Shown: piece by piece, positions 45,896 to 55,582 of the stretch
Position numbering within the stretch: position 1 is the stretch's first letter
Layout of the letters: every line of letters begins with the position of its first letter
From: Neisseria chenwenguii
GTDB lineage: Bacteria > Pseudomonadota > Gammaproteobacteria > Burkholderiales > Neisseriaceae
Direction: 5' to 3'
Length of the DNA: 64,000 nt
Assembly (NCBI RefSeq): GCF_002216145.1
Contig: NZ_CP022278.1
Span: 2,418,001 to 2,482,000, forward strand
Made by a program: the position numbers and the translations under genes
Notes under the pieces: generated by a model
Seen by the model: only the letters and a program-made list of their open reading frames with translations
Told to the model about the DNA's origin: nothing
Databases searched by the model: none

Positions 45896-46648
45896 ATGAA
45901 ACTGAATATCTGGCAGCCGCTGCTTCTGGCGGCATTTTTGAGTGCCTGCGCCAATTCGGGCGAGCCGAGCAAACGCGAGCGCGAAGAGCAGGTTTCCAAT
46001 ATCAAAACGCAGCTGGCGTTGGAATATATGCGCGGGCAAGATTACCGTCAGGCCACCGTCAGCATCGAAGAAGCCTTGAAAGCAAACAGCAAAAACGACA
46101 TGGCTTGGCTGGTGCGCGCGCAGATTTACCAATATCTGAAAGTGCAGGACAAAGCGCGTGAGAGTTTCCAAAAAGCACTGGCTTTGAAACCCGACAGCGC
46201 GGAAATCAACAACAACTACGGCTGGTTTTTGTGCAGTAGCGGCAACAATCCCGCGCAATCCCTCGCTTATTTCGACAAAGCGCTGGCCGACCCGACTTAT
46301 CCCAGCCCGCATATCGCCAACCTGAACAAAGGCATCTGCAGCGCCAAACTGGGGCAGTTTTCGCTGGCCGAATCTTATCTGGAACGCTCGCTTGCCGCCG
46401 CACCAGGTTTTCCGCCCGCGTTTAAGGAATTGGCGCGCACCAAAATGATGGCCGGCAATCTGAAAGATGCCGACTACTATTTCCGCCAGTACCAAAGCAA
46501 AGTCGATGTTTTGCAGGCCGACGATCTGCTTTTGGGCTGGAGGCTGGCCAAAGCGCAAGGCAATGCGCAGGCAGCTTACGAATACGAAGCCCAGCTCCGG
46601 GCGAATTTCCCTTATTCCGAACAATTAAAAGAAATCACAGGCCGTTAA
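45896..46648 (+). CDS. pilW: Type IV pilus biogenesis/stability lipoprotein PilW
   Basis: A TPR lipoprotein (PilF in Pseudomonas) that pilots the secretin PilQ into the outer membrane. It is 250 aa with lipobox LLAAFLSAC and several TPRs from about residue 40, e.g. AWLVRAQIYQYLKVQDKARESFQKAL and ALKPDSAEINNNYGWFLC. It is intact, unlike pilC. It sits in the rlmN-pilW-rodZ-ispG series with gaps of only 1-3 bp. Confidence 0.95.
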   Translation: MKLNIWQPLLLAAFLSACANSGEPSKREREEQVSNIKTQLALEYMRGQDYRQATVSIEEALKANSKNDMAWLVRAQIYQYLKVQDKARESFQKALALKPDSAEINNNYGWFLCSSGNNPAQSLAYFDKALADPTYPSPHIANLNKGICSAKLGQFSLAESYLERSLAAAPGFPPAFKELARTKMMAGNLKDADYYFRQYQSKVDVLQADDLLLGWRLAKAQGNAQAAYEYEAQLRANFPYSEQLKEITGR

Positions 46649-46651
46649 GAT

Positions 46652-47524
46652 ATGGAAAACCAACAAAAAGCCGCATACAACCAACAAGCGGCAAAAGAGC
46701 TGGGACAGGAACTGAAAAAGCTGCGCACACAGCAAGGTATGGATACGGACGATGCCGCAGGCCGTCTGAAACTGAGTGCAGAGCAGGTAGAAGCCTTGGA
46801 ACAGGGCAATTATGCCGACTTTTCGGGCTTGGTATTTGTGAGCGGTTTTCTGCGCGCATACGGGCGCCTGCTGAAAATGGACGAAAAAGACCTCGCAGGC
46901 CGTCTGAAAGCCGTCGTGCCGGCGGCGGCCGACCATGTTTACGCGGTCAACCGCCAACAGTCCGGAACCATACGCTACCAAAATATTGAGAAAGCGGGCT
47001 TCCCTAAATGGATTTTAGGCTTGGCTACCGGCCTGTTGGTCGGCAGCGGCATTTTGGCATGGCAGAACAAATCCAATCAGGAACACGCCCTGCAAACCAA
47101 GCAGGACAGCAGCGCAGTTCAAAACAGCCTGCAACCGCCGGCTTTGAAAGCCAGCAATATTTCCGTATCAAAAATGGCGGATGAAAACAAACAGGCTTCT
47201 GCCGCCGCAGCGTCTCAAGCCACGCCGGCTGCCGCCTCTGCTGCTGCGGCTTCCGCACCGGCCGTTACCGTTGCGCCAGACGAACTTTGGATTAAAGTCC
47301 ATTTCCGCAGCAACCTGATTATTACCGACAAAGACGGCAAAATGGTGTTCAGCCGCATCGTTCCTGCCGGCGGCGAACAGCGCTTCAAAGGCGGTGCGCC
47401 GTACAACGTCTGGGTCGGCATTTCCTCCGGCGCGCAGGCCAATTTCGGCGGCAAAGCCATCAATCTTCAGGAACACCGCGCAGCGGGCGAACGCTCCGCT
47501 TCCTTTATCGCCGGGAAAAAATAA
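46652..47524 (+). CDS. rodZ: RodZ-like helix-turn-helix membrane protein
   Basis: Anchors MreB in rod-shaped bacteria and in Neisseria may keep other roles. It is 290 aa. The cytoplasmic HTH ([42 protein letters not shown]) occupies about residues 15-57, a membrane segment [21 protein letters not shown] about 112-132, an Ala/Ser linker about 165-205 and a C-terminal DUF4115-like domain ([20 protein letters not shown]). Two DUS are embedded in frame in the N-terminal half (about 46758 and 46897), both encoding AGRLK. Confidence 0.9.
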   Translation: MENQQKAAYNQQAAKELGQELKKLRTQQGMDTDDAAGRLKLSAEQVEALEQGNYADFSGLVFVSGFLRAYGRLLKMDEKDLAGRLKAVVPAAADHVYAVNRQQSGTIRYQNIEKAGFPKWILGLATGLLVGSGILAWQNKSNQEHALQTKQDSSAVQNSLQPPALKASNISVSKMADENKQASAAAASQATPAAASAAAASAPAVTVAPDELWIKVHFRSNLIITDKDGKMVFSRIVPAGGEQRFKGGAPYNVWVGISSGAQANFGGKAINLQEHRAAGERSASFIAGKK

Positions 47525-47525
47525 T

Positions 47526-48791
47526 ATGAACGGATACCAGCGCCGCCAAACCCACCAAGTGCAGATCAATCACGTTACCGTCGGTTCGGACGCGCCCGTG
47601 GTCGTGCAGTCGATGACCAATACCGACACCGCCGATGCCGAAGCCACCGCCTTGCAGGTGAAAGAACTCAGCGATGCCGGCTCCGAAATGGTGCGGATTA
47701 CCGTCAACAGTCCTGAAGCCGCTTCAAAAGTAGCCGAAATCCGCAGCCGTTTGGACGACATGGGCTACACCACGCCGCTGATCGGCGATTTCCACTTCAA
47801 CGGCGAACGCCTGCTGGCCGAGTTTCCCGAATGCGGCAAAGCCCTGTCGAAATACCGTATCAACCCAGGTAACGTCGGCAAAGGCGCGAAAGGCGATGAA
47901 AAGTTCGCCTTTATGATCCGCACCGCCGCCGAAAACGACAAAGCCGTGCGTATCGGCGTCAACTGGGGTTCGCTCGACCAAAGCCTCGCCAAACGCATGA
48001 TGGATGCCAACCTCGCCTCCGCCACGCCCAAAGCGCCCGCAGAGGTGATGAAAGAAGCGCTGATCGTTTCCGCGCTCGAGTCCGCCGAAAAAGCCGTCAC
48101 CCTCGGCCTGCCCGAAGACAAAATCATTTTGTCGTGCAAAGTCAGCGCCGTGCAAGACCTGATTCAGGTTTACCGCGAACTCGGCAGCCGCTGCCGCTAT
48201 CCGCTGCACCTCGGCCTGACCGAAGCCGGCATGGGCAGTAAAGGCATCGTCGCCTCAACCGCCGCTTTATCCGTATTGCTGCAAGAAGGCATCGGCGACA
48301 CCATCCGCATTTCCCTCACACCCGAACCAGGCAGCCCGCGTACGCAGGAAGTCATCGTCGGCCAGGAAATCCTGCAAACCATGGGCTTGCGCTCGTTTAC
48401 CCCGATGGTCACAGCCTGCCCCGGCTGCGGCCGCACCACCAGCACCGTGTTTCAAGAGCTGGCGCAGGACGTGCAAAACTACCTGCGCCAGAAAATGACC
48501 GTATGGCGCAGCCTCTATCCCGGCGTCGAATCGCTCAACGTCGCCGTTATGGGCTGCGTCGTCAACGGTCCCGGCGAAAGCAAACTGGCCGACATCGGCA
48601 TCAGCCTGCCCGGCACGGGCGAAACCCCCGTCGCCCCCGTTTATGTGGACGGCGAGCGCAAAGTAACCCTCAAAGGCGACAACATCGCCGCCGAGTTTTT
48701 ACAGATTATCGAAGAATATGTAAAAACCAATTACGGCGAGGGCGGCGCCAAGCGCCGTTTGGCCAAGGTTATTCCGATTCAAACCGTCTGA
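47526..48791 (+). CDS. ispG: Flavodoxin-dependent (E)-4-hydroxy-3-methylbut-2-enyl-diphosphate synthase
   Basis: Penultimate enzyme of the MEP isoprenoid route. ATG 47526 gives [21 protein letters not shown]; length is 421 aa. The iron-sulfur cysteines lie in TACPGCGRT and GCVVNGPGE, and the TIM-barrel motifs [18 protein letters not shown] are present. The stop overlaps the end of a DUS-like word (ACCGTCTGA). rodZ ends 1 bp before. Confidence 0.97.
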   Translation: MNGYQRRQTHQVQINHVTVGSDAPVVVQSMTNTDTADAEATALQVKELSDAGSEMVRITVNSPEAASKVAEIRSRLDDMGYTTPLIGDFHFNGERLLAEFPECGKALSKYRINPGNVGKGAKGDEKFAFMIRTAAENDKAVRIGVNWGSLDQSLAKRMMDANLASATPKAPAEVMKEALIVSALESAEKAVTLGLPEDKIILSCKVSAVQDLIQVYRELGSRCRYPLHLGLTEAGMGSKGIVASTAALSVLLQEGIGDTIRISLTPEPGSPRTQEVIVGQEILQTMGLRSFTPMVTACPGCGRTTSTVFQELAQDVQNYLRQKMTVWRSLYPGVESLNVAVMGCVVNGPGESKLADIGISLPGTGETPVAPVYVDGERKVTLKGDNIAAEFLQIIEEYVKTNYGEGGAKRRLAKVIPIQTV

Positions 48792-48810
48792 TTCGGCAAC
48801 AATATGAAAC

Positions 48811-48864
48811 AGGCCGTCTGAAAACTCCGATTGCAGAGTGATGCCGGAGTTTTCAGACGGCCTT
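48811..48864. terminator. Extended DUS-pair terminator after ispG
   Basis: AGGCCGTCTGAAAACTCCG and CGGAGTTTTCAGACGGCCT form a 19-bp stem with a 15-nt loop. Confidence 0.85.
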
Positions 48865-48918
48865 AGTATTTTTCCTTTATAATGCCGACTCTTGTTTCCG
48901 CCTGTTTCCCGTATTTCC

Positions 48919-50220
48919 ATGAGACCGATTCCGACCTACCGACGCTGGTGGCGCTATAAGGCGTTCCGCCAAGATGCCGCGCTGCCGGCGCATACGGTCG
49001 ATTGTCCGGACTGCGGCAGCCGCATGGATATTCCGCGTTTGGTGCAGGGGCAGGAGGTGCATTGTCCGGTGTGCAACCACGAAATCGTCGAGGTGGAAAA
49101 CAATCCCTACGTCGCGCCGCTGGCTTATGCAACGACGTCGCTGATTCTGATGGCTTTTGTGTACGGCATGATGCTGATGAAGGTCGAAATGTTCGGTATG
49201 ACGTCGATTCTGTCGCTGCCGGGCATGATGCGCGGGCTGGTGCTGCTGGATTACGGTTTTCTCGCCGAGGTGATGTTTGCGCTGGTTTTCGGCACACCGC
49301 TGCTGTTTCTGCTGCTCTGTCTGTATGTTTACACGGCGCTGGCGCGGGAAAGGGTTTTTCCGGGGCTGCGCTGGGCGACGCGGGTATTGGTGCGGCTGCG
49401 GCATTGGATTATGGTGGATGTGTTTGTGGTGTCAGTGTTGGTGGCGCACATCAAACTGACCACGGTCGCGGCGGTGGAATACGGGCCGGCGGCTTATCTG
49501 ATGCCGGCGCTGGCGGTGATGCTGATTCGGACTTCGGTGTCGATTCCGCAGCATTGGGTTTATTACAAAATCCACCGCATTTTGGGGTGCAATGCCGTTC
49601 AGACGGCCTCTGAAGACAGAATCTGTTGCGGCCGCTGTCTGTATTTCCGCGACCAAAACGAGGAAACCTGCGGCGTGTGCGGTGCGGATCTGTACCGCCG
49701 CCGCCCGAAAAGCCTGAGCATTTCGACGGCGTTTCTCATCGCGGCAGCAGTGCTGTATATCCCGGCCAATCTGCTGCCGATCATGATTTCTTCCAACCCG
49801 ACCGCCTTGGAAATCAATACGATATTGAACGGCATCGTGTATATGTGGAACGATGGCGACAAGCTGATTGCGGTGATTATTTTCTGCGCCAGTGTGCTGA
49901 TTCCGATTATGAAGATTGCAGCGATGTCGTGGCTGACTGTTTCGGCGCATTTCCGGCCGTTTGCGAGTGCGCACTTAATGACGACGGTTTACCGCGTTAC
50001 CGAAGCCATCGGCCGCTGGTCGATGATCGATATTTTTGTGATTATTATCCTGATGAGCGCGTTTCATACCAATGTCGCGCGCGTCGTGCCCGGCGAAGCC
50101 GCCGTGTATTTCTGTTTGGTCGTTTTGCTGACCATGCTTTCTGCCTATTTTTTCGACCCGCGCCTGATTTGGGACAAACACAGCGTTTCAGACGGCCTCA
50201 AGAATGATGAACCAAGATAA
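48919..50220 (+). CDS. pqiA: Paraquat-inducible protein A
   Basis: Inner-membrane component of the PqiABC lipid transport system. It is 433 aa with two zinc-ribbon-like pairs: CPDCGSRMD...CPVCN (about 32-55) and CCGRCLYFRDQNEETCGVCG (about 236-255). There are about eight membrane segments in two halves, each half preceded by a ribbon. ATG 48919. It overlaps pqiB by 17 bp, so the two are translationally coupled; a DUS lies in the overlap region. Confidence 0.93.
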   Translation: MRPIPTYRRWWRYKAFRQDAALPAHTVDCPDCGSRMDIPRLVQGQEVHCPVCNHEIVEVENNPYVAPLAYATTSLILMAFVYGMMLMKVEMFGMTSILSLPGMMRGLVLLDYGFLAEVMFALVFGTPLLFLLLCLYVYTALARERVFPGLRWATRVLVRLRHWIMVDVFVVSVLVAHIKLTTVAAVEYGPAAYLMPALAVMLIRTSVSIPQHWVYYKIHRILGCNAVQTASEDRICCGRCLYFRDQNEETCGVCGADLYRRRPKSLSISTAFLIAAAVLYIPANLLPIMISSNPTALEINTILNGIVYMWNDGDKLIAVIIFCASVLIPIMKIAAMSWLTVSAHFRPFASAHLMTTVYRVTEAIGRWSMIDIFVIIILMSAFHTNVARVVPGEAAVYFCLVVLLTMLSAYFFDPRLIWDKHSVSDGLKNDEPR

Positions 50221-51868
50221 CTCTTCCGAAACCCGAAGCGTGCCCGCGCGCGTGAATAAAACCAATGTTTTCACTTCCGTCGTCTGGATTATCCCGCTGG
50301 TTGCGCTGGTGGCCGGCGGCTGGCTTTTGATGAAGCAGATCCGCGAAACCGGCCCGCGCATCACGCTGCTGATGGACAGCGCCGAGGGCATCGAAGTCAA
50401 CAATACAGTGGTGAAAGTGTTGAACGTCGATGTCGGCCGCGTCATCCGCATCAAGCTGCGCGACGACCGCAAAGGCGTGGAAGTGACCGCGCAGCTCAAC
50501 GCCGACGCCAAAGAACTGATGCGCAGCGATACCCAGTTTTGGGTGGTCAAGCCGCGCATCGACCAAAGCGGGGTAACGGGTTTGAATACGTTGCTTTCCG
50601 GCTCGTATATCGCGTTTACGCCCGGCAAAAGCAGCGAGGAAAAACATACGTTTGAAGTGCAGGACATTCCGCCGATTGCCGCCATCGGCCAAAGCGGCCT
50701 GCGTCTGAAGCTGACCGGCAAAAACGACAAAATCCTCAACGTCGGCAGCCCGGTTTTATATGAAAACTTCATGGTCGGCATGATTGAAAGCGCGCGCTTC
50801 GAGCCGGCCGACCAGACCGTTCACTACACCGTCTTCATCCAAAGCCCCAACGACAAACTCATCAATTCCAACAGCCGCTTCTGGCTGTCCAGCGGTTTCC
50901 ATATCGAAACTTCAGCCAACGGCATCAAAGTCGATTCTGCCCCGCTGGGCGCGTTAATCTCCGGCGCGATCTCGTTTGACGCGCCGAAAACCGGCGACAG
51001 CCACGCGGTCAAAAACAACGACCAATTCACGCTTTACGACAGCCAAAGCGAAGTCGCCAACCTGCCCGACGGGCGCTCGATTTACTACACCGCGTTTTTC
51101 AAACAATCCGTGCGCGGCCTGACGGCGGGTTCGCCTGTGGAATACAAAGGCATCAACATCGGCGTCGTCACCGATGTGCCGTATTTCGACCGCAACGACA
51201 GCCTGCATCTGTTTGAAAACGGCTGGATTCCCGTGCGCCTGCGCCTCGAGCCCGCGCGCATGGAAATCAATGCCGACGCGCAAAGCAAAGACGTTTGGAA
51301 ACAGCAGTTTCAGACGGCCTTAGACAAAGGGCTGACCGCTACGATTTCCAGCAACAACCTGATTACCGGCACAAAAATGGTCGAACTGACCGAACCGCGC
51401 GGCTCGTCGCCCAAGCTCAAACCGCACACCGTTTACGGCGGCGACACCGTGATTGCCACGCAAACCGGCGGTTTGGACGATTTGCAGGTGCAGGTCGCAA
51501 ATCTGCTGGAAAAATTCAACAGCCTGCCGCTGGATAAAACCGTCAACAACCTCAACGGCTCGCTGGCCGAGCTGAAAACCACGCTCAAATCCGCCGATGC
51601 CGCGCTTAAATCCGTCAATTCGCTGGTCGGCAAACCGCAGACGCAAAACCTGCCCGCCGAGCTGAACGCCACGCTGCGCGAGTTGCGCGAAACCCTCAAA
51701 GGCGTATCGCCGCAATCGCCCGTGTACAGCGACGTTCAATCCACCCTGCAAAGCCTCGACAAAACGCTGAAAGACGCGCAGCCAGTCATCCAAACCCTGA
51801 AAGAAAAACCCAACGCGCTGATTTTCAACCAAAATGCCAAAGACCCGATCCCGAAAGGAAGCCGATAA
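50204..51868 (+). CDS. pqiB: Intermembrane transport protein PqiB
   Basis: An MCE-domain protein that forms a periplasm-spanning tube for lipids between membranes. It is 554 aa: an N-terminal membrane anchor (TSVVWIIPLVALVAGGWLLM, about residues 20-39), repeated MCE-type units (ITLLMDSAEGIEVNNTVVKVLNVDVGRV; RLKLTGKNDKILNVGSPVLYENF; AFFKQSVRGLTAGSPVEYKGINIG) and a long coiled C-terminus. ATG 50204 or 50207 is the start. One DUS is in frame near 51310. Confidence 0.93.
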   Translation: MMNQDNSSETRSVPARVNKTNVFTSVVWIIPLVALVAGGWLLMKQIRETGPRITLLMDSAEGIEVNNTVVKVLNVDVGRVIRIKLRDDRKGVEVTAQLNADAKELMRSDTQFWVVKPRIDQSGVTGLNTLLSGSYIAFTPGKSSEEKHTFEVQDIPPIAAIGQSGLRLKLTGKNDKILNVGSPVLYENFMVGMIESARFEPADQTVHYTVFIQSPNDKLINSNSRFWLSSGFHIETSANGIKVDSAPLGALISGAISFDAPKTGDSHAVKNNDQFTLYDSQSEVANLPDGRSIYYTAFFKQSVRGLTAGSPVEYKGINIGVVTDVPYFDRNDSLHLFENGWIPVRLRLEPARMEINADAQSKDVWKQQFQTALDKGLTATISSNNLITGTKMVELTEPRGSSPKLKPHTVYGGDTVIATQTGGLDDLQVQVANLLEKFNSLPLDKTVNNLNGSLAELKTTLKSADAALKSVNSLVGKPQTQNLPAELNATLRELRETLKGVSPQSPVYSDVQSTLQSLDKTLKDAQPVIQTLKEKPNALIFNQNAKDPIPKGSR

Positions 51869-52386
51869 TGCGCCTGTTTCCCACCGCCGCCGCGCTGGCC
51901 TTAGCCGCCTGCTCAAGCGCGCCGGCCACGCAATATTTCATGCTGCCCGACAGCCAATACAGCCGCCCCGCCGCGCAGGGCGAGGAAGTGGCGGTGAAAG
52001 TATTCCTCGCCGCCCCGTTGGACAACGGCGGGCTGGTGTACCAAACTGATGCCTTAAGCATCAATTTCGCCAAAAACAACCTCTGGGCAAGCCCGCTCGA
52101 TGCCGCGCTGGCCAACAGTTTCAGCAACAAACTCAACCGCCTGAACCCGCGTTATGTATATGCACCCGCCGGCCGCAGCCAAAGCGGCAAAACGCTGAAA
52201 ATTTACGTCGAAGCCTTCAACGGCAGCTACCGCGGCCAAACCGTCGTCGTCGGCTACGCGCAATGGCCGAACGGCCAAACCCGCCCGTTTAAAGCCGAAA
52301 CCGCACAGCAGGGCGACGGCTACGCCGCGATGGTGCAGTCGCTCGAGCAGGGTTTGCAGGCCGCGGCGGAACAGATTGCACGCTGA
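51868..52386 (+). CDS. pqiC: PqiC/YmbA-type lipoprotein
   Basis: The outer-membrane partner of PqiB. It is 172 aa. MRLFPTAAALALAACS carries the lipobox; the ABC-type transport auxiliary domain with QYFMLPDSQYSRP and a Tyr/Asn-rich beta domain follow. Its ATG shares one base with the pqiB stop (TAATG), so the operon is tightly coupled. Confidence 0.92.
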   Translation: MRLFPTAAALALAACSSAPATQYFMLPDSQYSRPAAQGEEVAVKVFLAAPLDNGGLVYQTDALSINFAKNNLWASPLDAALANSFSNKLNRLNPRYVYAPAGRSQSGKTLKIYVEAFNGSYRGQTVVVGYAQWPNGQTRPFKAETAQQGDGYAAMVQSLEQGLQAAAEQIAR

Positions 52387-52617
52387 GGCCGTCTGAAATT
52401 TAACCGCCCTATCCTGCCGCTCCTTTTGCTTCGTTTGCGATCGCCCCGATAATGTTATGGATGTTTAGGGTTATCGGGCAGTTTCCCAATAAAAAAACAA
52501 GTCCGGCATCTCCATTTCTACCATTGTTCAGACGGCCTTTTTAATCTGTCTGGCACTCCCCTGCCCCTGCAGGTATAATCGCGCCCGTTTGCCAACAAAA
52601 GATAACGGAATTTAACC

Positions 52618-53844
52618 ATGCAGCAGCTCAAATCCGCCATTGCCGGCGCACAGATTTTGTTTGTCGCGTTTGGCGCGATGGTACTCGTTCCCCTGCTTAC
52701 CGGACTTAATCCCGCGCTGGCGCTTTTGGGCGCAGGCTGCGGCACTTTGCTGTTCCAACTGCTGACGCGGCGAAAAGTGCCGATTTTTTTGGGCTCGTCT
52801 TTCGCCTTTATCGCACCGATTATTTACGCGATTCAGGAATGGGGGCTGCCCTCGACCATGTTCGGCCTGTTTGCCGCGGGCTTTATGTATTTTGTATTTG
52901 CCGCGATAATTAAATGGCGCGGGCTGGAAGCGGTGCACAAACTGCTGCCGCCCGTGGTTATCGGCCCGGTGATTATGGTCATCGGTTTGTCGGTGGCAGG
53001 CGCAGCGAGCCAGATGGCGATGGGCTTTTCGGGCGACAAGCAGGTAATCGAATATGGCAGTTCGTTGATTTTGGCAGGTTTTTCATTTGCGGTAACGGTG
53101 ATTGTGTCGGTATTCGGCAGCAAAATGATGAAACTCATCCCGATTTTAATCGGCGTAGCCTCGGGCTATCTGCTGGCGCTGGCAATGGGGCTGGTGGATT
53201 TGAGCGGCATCATCAATGCGCCGTGGTTTGCCGTTCCCCATTTTGAAACGCCGCAGGTCAACTGGCAGGCGGCGCTGTTTATGCTGCCCGTCGCCATCGC
53301 GCCCGCCATCGAACACATCGGCGGCGTCATGGCCATCGGCAACGTCACCGGCAAAGATTACGCCAAAGACCCGGGTTTGGACAAAACCCTTGCCGGCGAC
53401 GGTTTGGGCGTGTGCGTAGCCGGTTTGATCGGCGGCCCGCCGGTAACGACTTACGGCGAAGTGACCGGCGCGGTAATGATTACCAAAAACAGCAATCCTG
53501 TAATTATGACTTGGGCGGCGGTTTTCGCCATCTGCATGGCGTTTTTCGGCAAATTCAACGCCTTCCTCGCCTCGATTCCGCTGCCGGTAATGGGCGGCAT
53601 CATGATTTTGCTGTTCGGCACCATCGCCTCGCTCGGTCTGAAAACGCTGATTGACGCGAAAGTCGATTTGATGAAGCCGCGCAACCTCGTCATCGTCAGC
53701 TCGGTTTTGACCACAGGCGTCGGCGGCATGATCATCAAGGTCGGCACTCTCAGCTTCGCCGGCGTGGGTTTGTGTGCGGTGTTGGCGATTGCATTGAATA
53801 TGTTGCTGCCGGATTCGGAAGATTCAGTGGAAAGCATCCACTAA
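52618..53844 (+). CDS. uraA: Uracil permease (NCS2 family)
   Basis: A uracil:proton symporter. It is 408 aa with about 12-14 hydrophobic segments. MQQLKSAIAGAQILFVAFGAMVLVPLLTGLNP at the start is like UraA, and the substrate-binding segment PVAIAPAIEHIGGVMAIGNVTGKDY with the glutamate of transmembrane helix 8 is present, as is the second key glutamate in GLIGGPPVTTYGEVTG. The 230 bp upstream contain a DUS but no other gene. Confidence 0.94.
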   Translation: MQQLKSAIAGAQILFVAFGAMVLVPLLTGLNPALALLGAGCGTLLFQLLTRRKVPIFLGSSFAFIAPIIYAIQEWGLPSTMFGLFAAGFMYFVFAAIIKWRGLEAVHKLLPPVVIGPVIMVIGLSVAGAASQMAMGFSGDKQVIEYGSSLILAGFSFAVTVIVSVFGSKMMKLIPILIGVASGYLLALAMGLVDLSGIINAPWFAVPHFETPQVNWQAALFMLPVAIAPAIEHIGGVMAIGNVTGKDYAKDPGLDKTLAGDGLGVCVAGLIGGPPVTTYGEVTGAVMITKNSNPVIMTWAAVFAICMAFFGKFNAFLASIPLPVMGGIMILLFGTIASLGLKTLIDAKVDLMKPRNLVIVSSVLTTGVGGMIIKVGTLSFAGVGLCAVLAIALNMLLPDSEDSVESIH

Positions 53845-53854
53845 ACAGATGCTT

Positions 53855-53911
53855 AAGGCCGTCTGAAAACTGTTTTTCCACAGGGGGACATGGTTTTCAG
53901 ACGGCCTTTTC
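53855..53911. terminator. DUS-pair bidirectional terminator
   Basis: AAGGCCGTCTGAAAAC and GTTTTCAGACGGCCTT flank about 25 nt and end in T's, between convergent uraA and the aldehyde dehydrogenase. Confidence 0.75.
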
Positions 53912-53912
53912 T

Positions 53913-55256
53913 TTATTTCTGCCAATACGTTTTGACGTTTACAAATTCATACAGCCCGAATTCCGACAATTCCCGCCCGTAGCCCGAATTTTTTACCCCG
54001 CCGAAGGGCAGGCGCAGGTCGCTGCTGGTGTGGCGGTTGATAAATACCGAACCGGCTTCAATTTTTTCGGCCAAATGCCAAGCGCGTTTGGTGTCGGCGG
54101 AATAAATGGCGGCGCCGAGCCCGAAGGGCGTGTCGTTGGCCAGCGCAACGGCGTGGGCTTCGTCTTTTGCGCGCAGGATCATGGCGACGGGACCGAAAAC
54201 TTCTTCGTGATACACGCGGCAGGCGGGGTTGACTTCATCCAAAACAGTGGCAGGATAAAACCACCCTATCCCTACAGGAATTTCGCCGCCAATCAGACAC
54301 TTTGCGCCGTTTTCGACGGCGTTTGTTACCTGATCATGCACATTTTCGCGCAAATCGGCGCGGTGCAGCGGCGCGAGCGTGGTTTCGGGCGATTTCGGGT
54401 CGCCGCTTTTGAGTTTGGCACATTCGTTTAAAAACAAAGCGATAAATTCATCCGCCACCGCCCCGGTTACGATAATGCGCTTGGCAGCGTTGCACGACTG
54501 CCCCGCATCGCGGAAACGCGAATAGCAGGCTTCTTTGGCAGCCTGCGCCAAATCGGCGTCGGGCAGAACGATAAAAGCGTTACTGCCGCCGAGTTCCAAC
54601 ACGGTTTTTTTGATGTGCGCACCCGCGTGGGCGGCGAGCAGGCGGCCGGTGGCGGTTGAGCCGGTAAACGCCAGCGCGTCGGTGTATTCGATGGCTTTGA
54701 GCGTGTCGCCGTGGTCGAGCCACGCAGGTACGATTGGCAGCTCGCTGCCGACCAGGTCAAACAGCGCGGCGCTGACTTTGGCCACGCTGGGCGCGGGTTT
54801 GACCGTGCAAGCATTGCCTGCGCACACCGCAGGAACGGCGAAACGCAACACCTGCCACACGGGATAATTCCACGGCATCACGGCAAACACCGAACCCAGC
54901 GGCTCGAAGCGGACCTGACTCAGGCCGGCATGGGTGGCAATGGTTTTGTGCGCCAGCAATTCGGGCGCAAGGCGGGCATAGTAGCGGATGAGCTCGACCG
55001 ATTTTTGCAGCTCGGCACGGCATTCGTGCAGGCAGCGGCCGACTTCTTCGCATACCATTTCCGCCAGCATTTCTTTGGCCTCGTCCAAACGGGCGGCAAA
55101 ACGGTTGAGCCGCACCGTGCGCTCGGTTACAGACAACGCTGCAAACGCCGCCTGACGCGCGTTCAAATCATCGAGTTTGGCGGCAAACGCCGCCCAAGTT
55201 TCTGCCTCGCGGCGGTAAAATTCCTGCCCGTTTGCGGCGTTGGTGCTGACAAACAC
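53913..55256 (-). CDS. NAD(P)-dependent aldehyde dehydrogenase (succinate-semialdehyde dehydrogenase-like)
   Basis: 447 aa, a little short for GabD. The general base is in LELGGSNAFIVLPDAD, the catalytic cysteine in DAGQSCNAAKRI, and FTGSTATGRLLAAH binds the cofactor. The start is GTG 55256 with AAAGGAAAC upstream. Succinate semialdehyde is the likely substrate from overall resemblance; other aldehydes are possible. A short Correia element lies 62 bp upstream. Confidence 0.88.
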   Translation of the reverse strand: MFVSTNAANGQEFYRREAETWAAFAAKLDDLNARQAAFAALSVTERTVRLNRFAARLDEAKEMLAEMVCEEVGRCLHECRAELQKSVELIRYYARLAPELLAHKTIATHAGLSQVRFEPLGSVFAVMPWNYPVWQVLRFAVPAVCAGNACTVKPAPSVAKVSAALFDLVGSELPIVPAWLDHGDTLKAIEYTDALAFTGSTATGRLLAAHAGAHIKKTVLELGGSNAFIVLPDADLAQAAKEACYSRFRDAGQSCNAAKRIIVTGAVADEFIALFLNECAKLKSGDPKSPETTLAPLHRADLRENVHDQVTNAVENGAKCLIGGEIPVGIGWFYPATVLDEVNPACRVYHEEVFGPVAMILRAKDEAHAVALANDTPFGLGAAIYSADTKRAWHLAEKIEAGSVFINRHTSSDLRLPFGGVKNSGYGRELSEFGLYEFVNVKTYWQK

Positions 55257-55317
55257 GGTTGTTTCCTTTATATGTATTTTATTTTTAAGAGATAAAAATC
55301 ATGATGCCGTCTGAAAA

Positions 55318-55423
55318 TATAGTAAATAAAATAAGCAAGATGCAAGGCGGCAAGGCGCAGACAGTACGGGTAGTACGGCAAGCTGCAGCCAACGAAGTAG
55401 ATTTCTTATTTTAATTTACTATA
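55318..55423. repeat. Correia repeat enclosed element, short (106-bp) form
   Basis: Begins TATAGTAAATAAAATAAG and ends in its inverted counterpart, finishing TTTACTATA. The core GCAGACAGTACGGGTAGTAC and AACGAAGTAGATTTC are CREE words. Length 106 bp fits the 104-108 bp class, which lacks the IHF segment. It lies upstream of the aldehyde dehydrogenase. Confidence 0.85.
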
Positions 55424-55582
55424 GAAAAGTTTTCAGACGGCCTTTGCAAAAATCAGAACGGCCGTCTGAAACTTTTACAGACATCGTTTTTTGCAGGAAC
55501 AAGTTTTTCCCTACCCGGACGGCAGCAGTACCGTTTTTTTATTTTACAAAAGGTTCAGACGGCCGAATGCCGTCTGAAAACC

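Noticed and set aside
55318..55423. Insertion sequence between the aldehyde dehydrogenase and purK
   Set aside because: At 106 bp with TATAGT ends it is a Correia element; no transposase remnant.
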